Shown here piece after piece: positions 24,866-33,495 of a stretch of DNA of 64,000 nucleotides (position 1 is its first letter; each line of letters starts with the position of its first letter). Origin of the DNA: Runella defluvii (GTDB lineage: Bacteria; Bacteroidota; Bacteroidia; Cytophagales; Spirosomataceae). Under the pieces are notes generated by a model. That model saw nothing but the letters and a program-made list of their open reading frames with translations. It was not told the DNA's origin and made no database searches. The stretch is from positions 352,206 to 416,205 of the forward strand of contig NZ_JACIBY010000002.1 in NCBI RefSeq assembly GCF_014195535.1, given 5' to 3'. Position numbers and translations under genes: made by a program.

Positions 24866-26155
24866 ATGCCACAGCACTTTACGATTACCGAACACGGGTA
24901 CATCCGAAGACTATCTACCGCCCTTCGTAAGGAGCAAACCGATACACTTTCGGCCATTTTTGTGTCTGATTCTACTTTTGAGCTTTTAAAACAGTTATCT
25001 TTTCAAGCCAATACCGACCCACTTTTGACTTACAGCGTTCAAAAAGGGGGAGAATTTATCCGTATAAAAAACTACGTGGGCGTGCTCCAACTTGCAGATA
25101 GAACACAGATTGAGATTTTACCCAAAATAGCCTTACACACTCAATTGCCTGAGATGCGTTTGGCGCTCTTGAGAATGCTACGCACAGTACCCGAGTTGCC
25201 CTTTCATCGACTTTCGCAAGCGCAATTGCAACAGGCACACTTACCCGTTTGGGAGATTTTCATCTCCGCGTTTATTGCCGAAATTGAACAATTGACCCGA
25301 CAAGGGATTCAAAAATCGTACGAGACGGTGGAGGAACAAAGTCGTTTTTTGAAGGGGAAATGGCAGTATCATCGCCAAAACCACGCTCATCCCGAATTAT
25401 TGGCCGTTGAACACGACCAGTTTATCGCCGATATTTTACCCAATCGGCTGCTCAAAACCTGCATTGAGTTCTTGGCCAAACGAAGCCACTATCTACCTAA
25501 TCAGGCCAAACTACGAAAGCTACGTTTTATTTGGGACGAAATACAGCCCTCTTCTACGCTGACGGAAGACTTTCAGAAAGCTCAGCACTTAGCGCGAAGT
25601 TTTGACCGCTACACACAAGCGTTAAAATGGGCTAAAATCCTGCTGATGAATCAATCGTGGAGTACCTTCGGCAAAAACACCAACGAGTCGCTTTTATTTC
25701 CTACCGAACAATTGTTTGAACGATACGTAGCACAAGGCTTTAAACGCTATTGTCAAGAATACGAAGTTGTTTATCAAGAAACAGCCCACTACTTACTTCA
25801 ACGCCACGACGGGAAACCCCAATTTAAACTACGCCCCGACTTGGTTTTGCGACTCCACAAACATGTGATTGTGATTGATATAAAATGGAAACGCATCTCT
25901 CCCGAGGCTCCCAATTATGGCATCGACCAGGCGGATTTGTACCAGCTCTACGCCTACGGCCAGAAATACCGCGCAACCGAGTTGTATTTGCTCTATCCTG
26001 CTCACGAAAGTTTTACAACTCCCCTCCCCGCTTTCCGCTTTGATGATGCGCTTCAGCTAATCATTCTGCCCTTTGACATTACCCAACCTTTATCGACCGC
26101 CATCGGAACAGTTCGGGCAATTATTGACCATCAAACAAATACCCCGATGAGCTAG
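24866..26155 (+). CDS. McrC-family restriction nuclease subunit, no McrB nearby
   Basis: 429 aa from the ATG at 24866 (a TTG at 24824 is in frame). The N-terminal part (FIRIKNYVGVLQLADRTQIE, IEILPKI) and LPVWEIFISAFIAEIEQL are McrC-like. The C-terminal PD-(D/E)XK nuclease core shows LFPTEQLFERYVAQGFKRY, FKLRPDLVLRLHKHVIVIDI with the catalytic Asp, and DIKWKR with the Asp/Lys pair, then QADLYQLYAYGQKY, the McrC/PDDEXK signature. McrC normally works with the AAA+ GTPase McrB to cut modified DNA; both neighbours here (rimP, lpd) are housekeeping genes on the other strand. An McrB encoded elsewhere, or a solo role, is possible. Confidence 0.88.
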   Translation: MPQHFTITEHGYIRRLSTALRKEQTDTLSAIFVSDSTFELLKQLSFQANTDPLLTYSVQKGGEFIRIKNYVGVLQLADRTQIEILPKIALHTQLPEMRLALLRMLRTVPELPFHRLSQAQLQQAHLPVWEIFISAFIAEIEQLTRQGIQKSYETVEEQSRFLKGKWQYHRQNHAHPELLAVEHDQFIADILPNRLLKTCIEFLAKRSHYLPNQAKLRKLRFIWDEIQPSSTLTEDFQKAQHLARSFDRYTQALKWAKILLMNQSWSTFGKNTNESLLFPTEQLFERYVAQGFKRYCQEYEVVYQETAHYLLQRHDGKPQFKLRPDLVLRLHKHVIVIDIKWKRISPEAPNYGIDQADLYQLYAYGQKYRATELYLLYPAHESFTTPLPAFRFDDALQLIILPFDITQPLSTAIGTVRAIIDHQTNTPMS

Positions 26156-26168
26156 CTCATCGGGGTAT
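26139..26168. terminator. Perfect 30-bp palindrome over the mcrC stop codon
   Basis: The left half ATACCCCGATGAGCT is followed at once by its exact reverse complement; the TAG stop of the McrC gene (26153-26155) is in the centre. Lying between convergent genes, it probably serves as a shared transcript end, although it has no T-tract. Confidence 0.55.
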
Positions 26169-26194
26169 CCATACTGTTGTTATTAAGTCAATTA

Positions 26195-27598
26195 CTAAGC
26201 ATTCAAGGCGCGGTTGCCAGTGGCGGCTAAACACGCTTCTTTAAACGCTTCGGTATAAGTCGGGTGCGCGTGCGACATGCGGCTAATGTCCTCAGCCGAT
26301 GCACGGTACTCCATCGCTACCACGGCTTCCGCAATCATGTCGGCAGCGCGTGGGCCAATGATATGAGCTCCCAAAATTTCGTCAGTTTCTTTGTGAGCCA
26401 GTACCTTTACCGTACCGTCGATGTCCATACTAGCGCGGGCACGTCCCAACGCCTTGAACGGAAACGAACCAGACTTGTAAGGCACACCTTTGGCTTTGAG
26501 TTCTTCTTCGGTGCTTCCGACACTTGCTACCTCTGGCCATGTATAAACAACGCCTGGAATAAGCGAATAGTTAATGTGTGGTTTTTGACCCACGATGGTT
26601 TCCGCCACAAATACACCTTCTTCTTCAGCTTTGTGGGCGAGCATTGCCCCACGAATCACGTCACCGATGGCATAAATGTTAGACACTTTGGTTTGAAGTG
26701 TATGTTCGTCCACCTCAATTTTCCCACGTGCGTCGGTTGTCAAACCTGCATTTTCGAGGGCCAATCCATCGGTAAATGGACGGCGTCCTACGCTCATTAA
26801 GCAGTAGTCGCCCGTGAAAGTAACCGTTTCTCCTTTCGGATTTTCGGCCGTTACGACCACCTCATCTCCCGTATTTTCTACCGTTTTTACTTTGTGGCTC
26901 AAATAAAAATCAGCACCAAGCTTTTTCATGCTACGTTGAAGCTCCTTGCCCATCGTACTGTCCATGGTAGGAATCATGGCCGAAGCATACTCTACAAAGC
27001 TCACTTTGGCACCGATACGTGCATAGACCGAGCCCAATTCTGCCCCAATCACCCCTGCGCCAATCACGATAAGGTGCTTAGGCACTTCTTTCATTTGAAG
27101 AGCTTCGGTAGAAGTAATGATGCGTTGTTTGTCGATGGTGATACCAGGCAGTGACGAAGGTTTGGAGCCTGTGGCGATAACGATGTTTTTTGACGTTACC
27201 ATTTCAATTTCGCCCGAATCTTTGGTCACCTTCACCGTGTTTTTATCCACGAAAGAGCCTTTCCCTTGGTAAACGTCGATTTTGTTTTTCTTCATCAAAA
27301 ACTCTACGCCTTTGCATACTTGGCTAACCACCTCGCTTTTGCGGGCAATCATCTGTGCCAAATCCACTTGTAGGTTTTCGAGTTTGATGCCATGTTCAGC
27401 AAAGCTGTGCGCCGCATTGTGGTAATGTTCCGACGAGTCAAGCAATGCTTTTGAAGGAATACAACCTACGTTAAGGCAAGTTCCTCCAAGCGTTTTATAT
27501 TTTTCGATGATGGCCGTTTTCAAGCCTAATTGAGCACAACGAATGGCGCAGATATAGCCTCCTGGCCCTGAACCGATAACGATAACGTCGTATTGCAT
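26195..27598 (-). CDS. lpdA: Dihydrolipoyl dehydrogenase (E3)
   Basis: 467 aa. FAD loop DVIVIGSGPGGYICAIRCAQ, redox-active disulfide GGTCLNVGCIPSK (Cys41, Cys46), NAD loop VIGAGVIGAELGSVYARIGA, second FAD motif IYAIGDVIRGAMLAHKAEEE, and the C-terminal His-Glu pair in SHAHPTYTEAFKEACLA. It reoxidises lipoamide of the 2-oxoglutarate dehydrogenase E2 and passes electrons to NAD+. It is the last gene of sucA-sucB-lpd on the minus strand, 125 bases after sucB, with a hairpin between them, so it may also have its own promoter to serve other 2-oxoacid dehydrogenases. Confidence 0.96.
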   Translation of the reverse strand: MQYDVIVIGSGPGGYICAIRCAQLGLKTAIIEKYKTLGGTCLNVGCIPSKALLDSSEHYHNAAHSFAEHGIKLENLQVDLAQMIARKSEVVSQVCKGVEFLMKKNKIDVYQGKGSFVDKNTVKVTKDSGEIEMVTSKNIVIATGSKPSSLPGITIDKQRIITSTEALQMKEVPKHLIVIGAGVIGAELGSVYARIGAKVSFVEYASAMIPTMDSTMGKELQRSMKKLGADFYLSHKVKTVENTGDEVVVTAENPKGETVTFTGDYCLMSVGRRPFTDGLALENAGLTTDARGKIEVDEHTLQTKVSNIYAIGDVIRGAMLAHKAEEEGVFVAETIVGQKPHINYSLIPGVVYTWPEVASVGSTEEELKAKGVPYKSGSFPFKALGRARASMDIDGTVKVLAHKETDEILGAHIIGPRAADMIAEAVVAMEYRASAEDISRMSHAHPTYTEAFKEACLAATGNRALNA

Positions 27599-27612
27599 TG
27601 GTTAGTTATGAA

Positions 27613-27635
27613 TTTATGTGCCGAAGCACGAGTTA
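27613..27635 (-). repeat. Leader motif with GTGC-N4-GCAC hairpin before lpdA
   Basis: A 23-base element 15 bases before the lpdA ATG; 19 of 23 positions are the same as in the element at 29289-29311 before sucB. The core is GTGC-CGAA-GCAC (plus strand reading). Confidence 0.55.
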
Positions 27636-27685
27636 TTAGCTATTTTTAGTCTCACTTTTGCATAACCAGAACTCTCTATAAAACA

Positions 27686-27714
27686 GCAAAGACGCCTTGA
27701 AAAAGCGTCTTTGC
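27686..27714 (-). terminator. Hairpin after sucB
   Basis: GCAAAGACGC and GCGTCTTTGC are exact complements with a 9-base loop, 10 bases past the sucB stop. On the minus strand it is followed by TGTTTTATAG; on the plus strand by a T-run. Confidence 0.7.
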
Positions 27715-27723
27715 ATTATTTTT

Positions 27724-29274
27724 TTAGACCTCCAACAACAAACGTGTTGGGTCTTCAAGGATTTGCTTCACACGTACCAAGAAGCTCACTGAGTCACGAC
27801 CGTCGATGGTTCGGTGGTCGTAGCTAAGTGCCACGTACATGATAGGACGTACCACGATTTCGCCATTTACGACGACTGGGCGTTCTACGATGTTGTGCAT
27901 CCCCAAAATCGCCGATTGTGGCGCGTTGATAATCGGAGTTGAAAGCATCGAGCCAAAGATACCACCGTTGGTGATGGTGAACGTTCCACCTTGCATTTGA
28001 TCGATGGTCAATTTGTTGTCACGCGCTAAGCCTGCCAAACGAATGATTTCCTTCTCGATTTCGGCAAAGGTCATTTTTTCAGCATTGCGAACCACAGGCA
28101 CAACCAAACCACGGTCAGTAGAAACGGCGATTGAAATGTCTGAGTAGTCGTTATACACCACTTCTTCCCCGTCGATGAACGAGTTTACGACAGGAAACTC
28201 CTGCAACGCAATCGCGCACGCTTTGGTAAAGAACGACATAAAGCCGAGGCCAACACCGTGTTTTTCTTTGAATTTATCTTTGTATTTGGCGCGTAACTCC
28301 ATGACAGGCTTCATGTCCACCTCGTTGAAGGTTGTCAACATGGCCGTTTCATTTTTCACTGCTACCAAACGGCGAGCAATGGTTTTACGCAACGAAGTCA
28401 TTTTTACGCGACGCTGTCCGCGTGGATCAGCGGCTTTTGGAGCGGCTGGTGCCGCAGGAGCTGCTTTAGGGGCAGGAGCAGGCGTAGCTGCCGCTGGCGC
28501 TGCCACTTGCGCTTTTTCAGCGTCTTCTTTGGTAATACGTCCACCAACACCTGAGCCCTGTACGTCTGCCGCGTTCACTCCTTTTTCCGAAAGGATTTTG
28601 GCAGCGGCTGGCGATGGGTGACCCGAGGCATAACCACTTGCCGATGCCACTGGCGCAGCAGCGGGGGTTTCTACGGGAACGGGGGCTGGAGCAGCGGATT
28701 GGCTAACCCCTCCTCCTACTTCGATGCGACAGATAGTCGCACCAATAGGCAAGGTAGCACCTGCTTCGGCAACAATACGGAGCGTTCCTGCGGCTTCAGC
28801 AGGAAGTTCAAACGTTGCTTTGTCCGATTCGAGTTCGCACAAAACCTCGTCTAATTGTACTACATCGCCGTCTTTTTTGTTCCAGTTCGCAATCGTCACT
28901 TCCGTAACTGACTCGCCCACCGTTGGCACTTTCATTTCTACCACTTTAGCGGCTACGGGTGCCGATGCTGCGGGAGCAGCAGGAGCAGGTGCCGCCGCTA
29001 CTGGAGCGGGTGTAGGAGCGGGTGCGGGTGCCGCAGCAGACGCTTCGATAATACAAATCAAACCACCAATCGGCAGAACATCTCCTTCTTGTGCTTTGAT
29101 ACGCAATACGCCATCGGCTTCTGACACTACTTCAAAAGATGCTTTATCAGAGTCTAAGCTGCATATTACTTCATCACGCTTGACGCTTTCCCCGTCTTTT
29201 TTCACCCAAGAACCAATGGTTACTTCGGTGATAGATTCCCCAACGGTTGGGACTTTTATTTCAATTTGTGACAT
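27724..29274 (-). CDS. sucB: 2-oxoglutarate dehydrogenase E2 (dihydrolipoyl succinyltransferase)
   Basis: 516 aa. Two tandem lipoyl domains (residues about 1-80 and 112-190), each with its lipoyl-lysine motif (SDKASFEV and SDKATFEL), then Ala/Pro linkers, an E3-binding domain ([34 protein letters not shown]) and the catalytic core ending in [20 protein letters not shown] with the active-site His and Asp. Transfers the succinyl group to CoA. E. coli SucB has a single lipoyl domain, so the second here is an extra copy. Between sucA (48 bases upstream) and lpdA. Confidence 0.94.
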   Translation of the reverse strand: MSQIEIKVPTVGESITEVTIGSWVKKDGESVKRDEVICSLDSDKASFEVVSEADGVLRIKAQEGDVLPIGGLICIIEASAAAPAPAPTPAPVAAAPAPAAPAASAPVAAKVVEMKVPTVGESVTEVTIANWNKKDGDVVQLDEVLCELESDKATFELPAEAAGTLRIVAEAGATLPIGATICRIEVGGGVSQSAAPAPVPVETPAAAPVASASGYASGHPSPAAAKILSEKGVNAADVQGSGVGGRITKEDAEKAQVAAPAAATPAPAPKAAPAAPAAPKAADPRGQRRVKMTSLRKTIARRLVAVKNETAMLTTFNEVDMKPVMELRAKYKDKFKEKHGVGLGFMSFFTKACAIALQEFPVVNSFIDGEEVVYNDYSDISIAVSTDRGLVVPVVRNAEKMTFAEIEKEIIRLAGLARDNKLTIDQMQGGTFTITNGGIFGSMLSTPIINAPQSAILGMHNIVERPVVVNGEIVVRPIMYVALSYDHRTIDGRDSVSFLVRVKQILEDPTRLLLEV

Positions 29275-29288
29275 CCTTCTTATTATCC

Positions 29289-29311
29289 TTTACGTGCTGA
29301 GGCACAAGTTA
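29289..29311 (-). repeat. Leader motif with GTGC-N4-GCAC hairpin before sucB
   Basis: Related to the element before lpdA (19/23 identical, all four changes are transitions); core GTGC-TGAG-GCAC, 15 bases before the sucB ATG. Confidence 0.55.
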
Positions 29312-29322
29312 ATCGTTAATTG

Positions 29323-32097
29323 TTATTTTCCAGCAAAAGCTTGTTCGATGAGGTCGGCTTGTTCCACCGTGTGAATTTTCATGTAACCCGTCGCAGGTGA
29401 TGCACTTGCTTTGCGGGCAATCACACTTCCCAAACCAATTTCTGGGAATTCACGAAGAATAAACGACCAGTAACCCATGTTTTCTGGCTCTTCTTGCACC
29501 CATACAACTTCGGCTTTTTTGTACTGAGCCAAATGCGCTTCAATCTGCTTTTTAGGGAACGGATGCAATTGCTCAACCCGAATGATGGCCACGTCTTTGC
29601 GCTGGTCTTTTTGTTGTTTGTCGTACAACTCCCAATAAATTTTACCAGTACACAACAACACTTTTTTCACCTTTTTAGGATCCGCATACGTATCGCCGAT
29701 GGTTTCTTGGAAACGACTTCCTTCTAAGAAATCGCTCATTGGAGAAACTGCCATTGGGCTACGCAACATCGACTTAGGCGACATCAAAATACACGGCTTG
29801 CGGAACGGCGTCGTTAGCTGGCGGCGCATCATGTGGAACAAGTTGGCAGGAGTCGTGATGTTACACACGTACATATTGTACTCAGCCGAAAGAATCAAGA
29901 AACGCTCTGGACGGGCGCTTGAGTGCTCAGGGCCTTGGCCTTCGTAGCCGTGTGGCAGAAGCATCACCAAGCCGTTCATGGCATTCCATTTCGATTCGGT
30001 AGCCGCAATAAACTGGTCAATCATGATTTGAGCACCGTTGCCAAAATCTCCGAACTGTGCTTCCCAAATCACCAATGCGTGCGGGTTTGCCATGGCATAC
30101 CCGTATTCGTAGCCCATTACTCCATACTCTGAAAGCAATGAGTTATAGATTTCAAATTTACCTTGCCCTTCGCCAATGTAGGCCAAGCTGTTGTGCGTAG
30201 CATTGGTTTCGCTTTCGTGCAATACCGCGTGGCGGTGCGAGAAGGTCCCACGTTGCACGTCCTGTCCTGTCATACGGACCGTTCTGCCTTCTGCCAAAAG
30301 CGAACCGTAAGCCAGCAACTCACCTGCTGACCAGTTGAAAGGTTTTTCGCCCGCAAAAATCTGCTTGCGTTCTTCCAACACTTTTTCAATTTGTTTCAAC
30401 ACCTTGAAATCGACAGGAAGGCTTGAAAGGGCTTTACCCACTTTCTCAATTACTTCTTTAGAAATACCTGTTTCGGGCGATTGCTCAAAATCCTCAGGTA
30501 CTGAACGGCGCAATTCGGCCCAATCACGTTCGAGTTTTGGACGCTCGTACAGCAATTGCTTTTGTTTCACTTTTTGCAATAACTCTTGCAACTCTCCCTC
30601 CAACTCAGCGCGCATTTGGTCGGCAATTTGCGCATCCAACTCACCGCGTTCGGTCAGTTCTTTCAAATACAAATCACGGCCGTTGAGTTGCTGTGAAATT
30701 TTAGCGTACATCGTCGGTTGCGTAAAGCGCGGCTCATCCGATTCGTTGTGGCCGTATTTGCGGTAACAAACCATATCCACAAACACATCACGGTTAAATT
30801 CCTGACGGAATTCTACCGCTACTTTCATCACAAACGCCACTGCTTCTGGGTCATTTCCATTGACGTGGAAAATAGGCGCGTCCACAATTCTGGCAATATC
30901 CGAACAATAAATCGACGAACGGTCGTCTTCGTGGTCGGTCGTAAAACCAATTTGGTTATTGATGACAAAATGCAACGTTCCTCCTGTATAATACGCAGGA
31001 AGGTTCGACATTTGGGTTACTTCATAGACAATACCTTGTCCAGCCACGGCGGCGTCACCGTGAATCAAGATAGGTAATACAGGATCATATTTATCTTGAC
31101 CCGGAATGTGGTTGTAGTGCTCATCCGCACGGGCACGCACGTATCCAACTACGACAGGATTGACAGCTTCCAAGTGCGACGGGTTCGGCATCAGCTTGAG
31201 GCTGACGCGTTTACCTTCAGGCGTCTCGATTTGGCTCTCGTAGCCCATGTGGTATTTTACGTCACCATCGCTGAACTCGTCCAATACTACGTTTTCTTCA
31301 AACTCATTGAATACTTGCTCGTAGGGCTTGTGCATGATGTTGGTCAATACGTTGAGGCGACCACGGTGAGCCATCCCCACTACCACTTCTTCCACACCTA
31401 ATTCAGCTCCACGGTTGATGGCCACATCCAACGCTGGAATCGTAGCTTCACCACCTTCGAGCGAAAAACGCTTTTTACCCAAAAACTTGGTATGCAAAAA
31501 ATTCTCAAACGTAACGGCATCGTTCAATTTTTCGAGAATGCGCTTCTTCTGTTCAATCGTCGGATTGAAGTTTAGAAACTCATTTTCAATCTTTTTACGC
31601 AACCAGCTCTTCACTTTACGGTCGCGGATGTATTGGTATTCAAAACCAATTTTACCCGTATAAACTTTTTGGAGAGCCGTAACAATTTCGCGGAGGGTAG
31701 CAGCACGGCCAAACACCTCAATACCTGCTTCAAAAACAGTATCTAAATCCGATTCTGCGAGGTTAAAATCCGATAAATCGAGTTCTGGATAGCGATTTTT
31801 ACGAGGCCCGAGTGGGTTGGTTTGCGAGGCCAAATGTCCCCGTTGGCGGTACCCTCTGATAAGGTGTACTACCTCCATCTCTTTACGGGTATGACTAGCC
31901 GAGACGGGCTTTTCGGTCGTAGCCGTTCCGTTTCCATTCAGGGTAGGCTTTGAATCACCGTATTTGAGTGAAAATTCAAACCCTTCAAAGAAACGTTGCC
32001 AGCTTAAATCAACGGAGTCAGGTTGTTGTTGGTATTTTTGGTACAACTCTTCAATGTACGCAGCTTCTGAATTCGCTATATATGAGTATTTTTCCAT
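29323..32097 (-). CDS. sucA: 2-oxoglutarate dehydrogenase E1
   Basis: 924 aa, full length. The N-terminus carries the E1o segment (AAYIEELYQKYQQQPDSVDL), followed by the thiamine-diphosphate regions: VVGMAHRGRLNVLTNIMHKP, HGDAAVAGQGIVYE, and VNGNDPEAVAFVMKVAVEF with the TPP/Mg2+ site, then the transketolase-like part (LLPHGYEGQGPEHSSARPER) and the C-terminal EEPENMGYWSF. It decarboxylates 2-oxoglutarate and passes the succinyl group to the lipoyl domains of SucB. First gene of the sucA-sucB-lpd operon, with a promoter box at 32124. Confidence 0.97.
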   Translation of the reverse strand: MEKYSYIANSEAAYIEELYQKYQQQPDSVDLSWQRFFEGFEFSLKYGDSKPTLNGNGTATTEKPVSASHTRKEMEVVHLIRGYRQRGHLASQTNPLGPRKNRYPELDLSDFNLAESDLDTVFEAGIEVFGRAATLREIVTALQKVYTGKIGFEYQYIRDRKVKSWLRKKIENEFLNFNPTIEQKKRILEKLNDAVTFENFLHTKFLGKKRFSLEGGEATIPALDVAINRGAELGVEEVVVGMAHRGRLNVLTNIMHKPYEQVFNEFEENVVLDEFSDGDVKYHMGYESQIETPEGKRVSLKLMPNPSHLEAVNPVVVGYVRARADEHYNHIPGQDKYDPVLPILIHGDAAVAGQGIVYEVTQMSNLPAYYTGGTLHFVINNQIGFTTDHEDDRSSIYCSDIARIVDAPIFHVNGNDPEAVAFVMKVAVEFRQEFNRDVFVDMVCYRKYGHNESDEPRFTQPTMYAKISQQLNGRDLYLKELTERGELDAQIADQMRAELEGELQELLQKVKQKQLLYERPKLERDWAELRRSVPEDFEQSPETGISKEVIEKVGKALSSLPVDFKVLKQIEKVLEERKQIFAGEKPFNWSAGELLAYGSLLAEGRTVRMTGQDVQRGTFSHRHAVLHESETNATHNSLAYIGEGQGKFEIYNSLLSEYGVMGYEYGYAMANPHALVIWEAQFGDFGNGAQIMIDQFIAATESKWNAMNGLVMLLPHGYEGQGPEHSSARPERFLILSAEYNMYVCNITTPANLFHMMRRQLTTPFRKPCILMSPKSMLRSPMAVSPMSDFLEGSRFQETIGDTYADPKKVKKVLLCTGKIYWELYDKQQKDQRKDVAIIRVEQLHPFPKKQIEAHLAQYKKAEVVWVQEEPENMGYWSFILREFPEIGLGSVIARKASASPATGYMKIHTVEQADLIEQAFAGK

Positions 32098-32123
32098 TTA
32101 AAAACCACTTAGTTTCAGGGGCG

Positions 32124-32156
32124 CAAAGTTAGCTTTGAATTTGTAATTAATTGCAA
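32124..32156 (-). promoter_or_regulatory. Promoter of sucA
   Basis: On the minus strand TTTG (near 32156) is followed after about 22 bases by TAACTTTG (32131-32124), the Bacteroidota -7 box; the ATG is 26 bases further on. Confidence 0.5.
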
Positions 32157-32180
32157 AAATCGTATAGTTTTAGCAAAAAT

Positions 32181-33098
32181 CTAATCTCTTTGAGGATTCG
32201 GTTGAAGGGTAAAAACAATTTCGTGGATTCCCTTTCCTACTCCTGCGATGTTATTGGTTTGGGCGTTAAAATCCTCTACTCGGCGCGAACTATACGCATA
32301 ACCAATCCGAATGTTCTTCGATATGTCGTACGCAAGCAGTGCTTGCCAATAAGTCGTACTGCCAAATCGAACCGATAACCCGCCCGTAAAGCGGTCCTGT
32401 ACCGTAGCAATGGCGTTTAAATCAAGGCGCATTTTTGACTTTTCGGGCTTGGTAAGAAGTAGAGATGGCTTGACAATGATTCCGTCGCTTACTTCTGATT
32501 TCATACCTAGTTGGACAAAAATGGGTCGTTGGTAATTGATTAATCCGCTCGTGCTGTTGTATCCGTACTGCTGTTTGAGGATTTCGGGCATCGACACTCC
32601 TCCAAAAAACGTTTCATCTTCGTAATAAATTCCAACCCCCGCACTTGGCAAAGCTTTATTGATGTTTCCGCCCGTATTGAGCACATCGCGGGCAGGCAAA
32701 ACGTTGATTCCACCCAATGCCCCAATCGACAATTTTTGCTCTTCTGATATTTTGTGAATGTAGCTAATGCTCCCAAACACGGCCGTATTGGCCGACACGC
32801 GGTCGTTTAGCCCTTGGAGTCCTAAGCCAATTTTTCCATTCGCTACGGTTCCGTCCATGGCAAACGATTGGGTAATGGGCAGCCCTTGTACACCCGCCAC
32901 AAATTGACGCCGCAATACAGCATTGAAGTGGAAGGTTTCACGCACTCCCGTCGCTGCGGGGTTAATCGCCAATGGATTTACCAAATACTGGGCATACTGC
33001 ACTTCGCGCTGGGCTTGGGCGTGGTAAGCGGTTAGTAGCAAGCAGGAAGCTGTTAGCAGAAAATTGGCTGTTTTTCGTAAATATCGTTTTTTCATCAT
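32181..33098 (-). CDS. PorP/SprF-family outer-membrane protein
   Basis: 305 aa from the ATG at 33098 (the frame runs 20 codons further upstream). A signal peptide ends HAQAQ; the next stretch QYAQYLVNPLAINPAATGVR is the family signature, followed by barrel strands (GLQGLNDRVSANTAVFGSIS, SIGALGGINVLPARDV). PorP/SprF proteins sit in the outer membrane and help a type IX secretion substrate or anchor it at the surface. Unlike the copy at 39.7 kb, this one has no adhesin beside it; the closest gene upstream is a TlpA-like protein. Its partner is unknown. Confidence 0.87.
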   Translation of the reverse strand: MMKKRYLRKTANFLLTASCLLLTAYHAQAQREVQYAQYLVNPLAINPAATGVRETFHFNAVLRRQFVAGVQGLPITQSFAMDGTVANGKIGLGLQGLNDRVSANTAVFGSISYIHKISEEQKLSIGALGGINVLPARDVLNTGGNINKALPSAGVGIYYEDETFFGGVSMPEILKQQYGYNSTSGLINYQRPIFVQLGMKSEVSDGIIVKPSLLLTKPEKSKMRLDLNAIATVQDRFTGGLSVRFGSTTYWQALLAYDISKNIRIGYAYSSRRVEDFNAQTNNIAGVGKGIHEIVFTLQPNPQRD

Positions 33099-33158
33099 TA
33101 CACGAGTTGATTCATTCATCAACGCAAAAGAAAGCAGGAATCTTGCCAAACACAACAA

Positions 33159-33192
33159 AAAAAGCAGAAGTCCTTGCGAGCTTCTGCTTTTT
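33159..33192. terminator. Bidirectional intrinsic terminator
   Basis: AAAAAGCAGAAG and CTTCTGCTTTTT pair perfectly around a 10-base loop, with T-tracts on both strands. The stem and loop resemble the terminator at 37139-37170. Confidence 0.75.
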
Positions 33193-33303
33193 GAGAGGTA
33201 GTGACTGAATTTATTGCAAAATCTTGGTCTTTTCTATCAAAGGAGACAAACATATACACTACTTCGCTGTACGAAACTTTGCAGGTGGCTAGGCAAAAGT
33301 GAA

Positions 33304-33394
33304 ACACATAGTTCACGTAGCGTTTTCACATAGAAAACAACTAGAAAAGCCGATGTATGTTTACTATGTGTTTATTCTAATGTGCGCTATGTGT
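33304..33394. repeat. Imperfect long inverted repeat in a gene-free stretch
   Basis: Within a 303-base gap (33193-33495) the word ACACATAG appears at 33304-33311 and as TCACATAG at 33326-33333, and its complement CTATGTGT at 33364-33371 and 33387-33394. The two arms (33304-33338 and 33359-33394) pair imperfectly over about 35 bases. I see no supported gene in the gap; a structured RNA or a decayed small mobile element are possible. Confidence 0.5.
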
Positions 33395-33495
33395 TTTAAA
33401 TTGAATGTTACCAACTCTTGTATTTGTTCTTACACCCTAAAAAACCACCAGACAAATAAGCTGAAACGTTTTCATAACGGATGGAGGTTATTATT

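Noticed and set aside
33119-33316. 65-codon frame across the terminator at 33159
   Set aside because: It runs through a terminator hairpin and shows no domain; it is best explained as non-coding.
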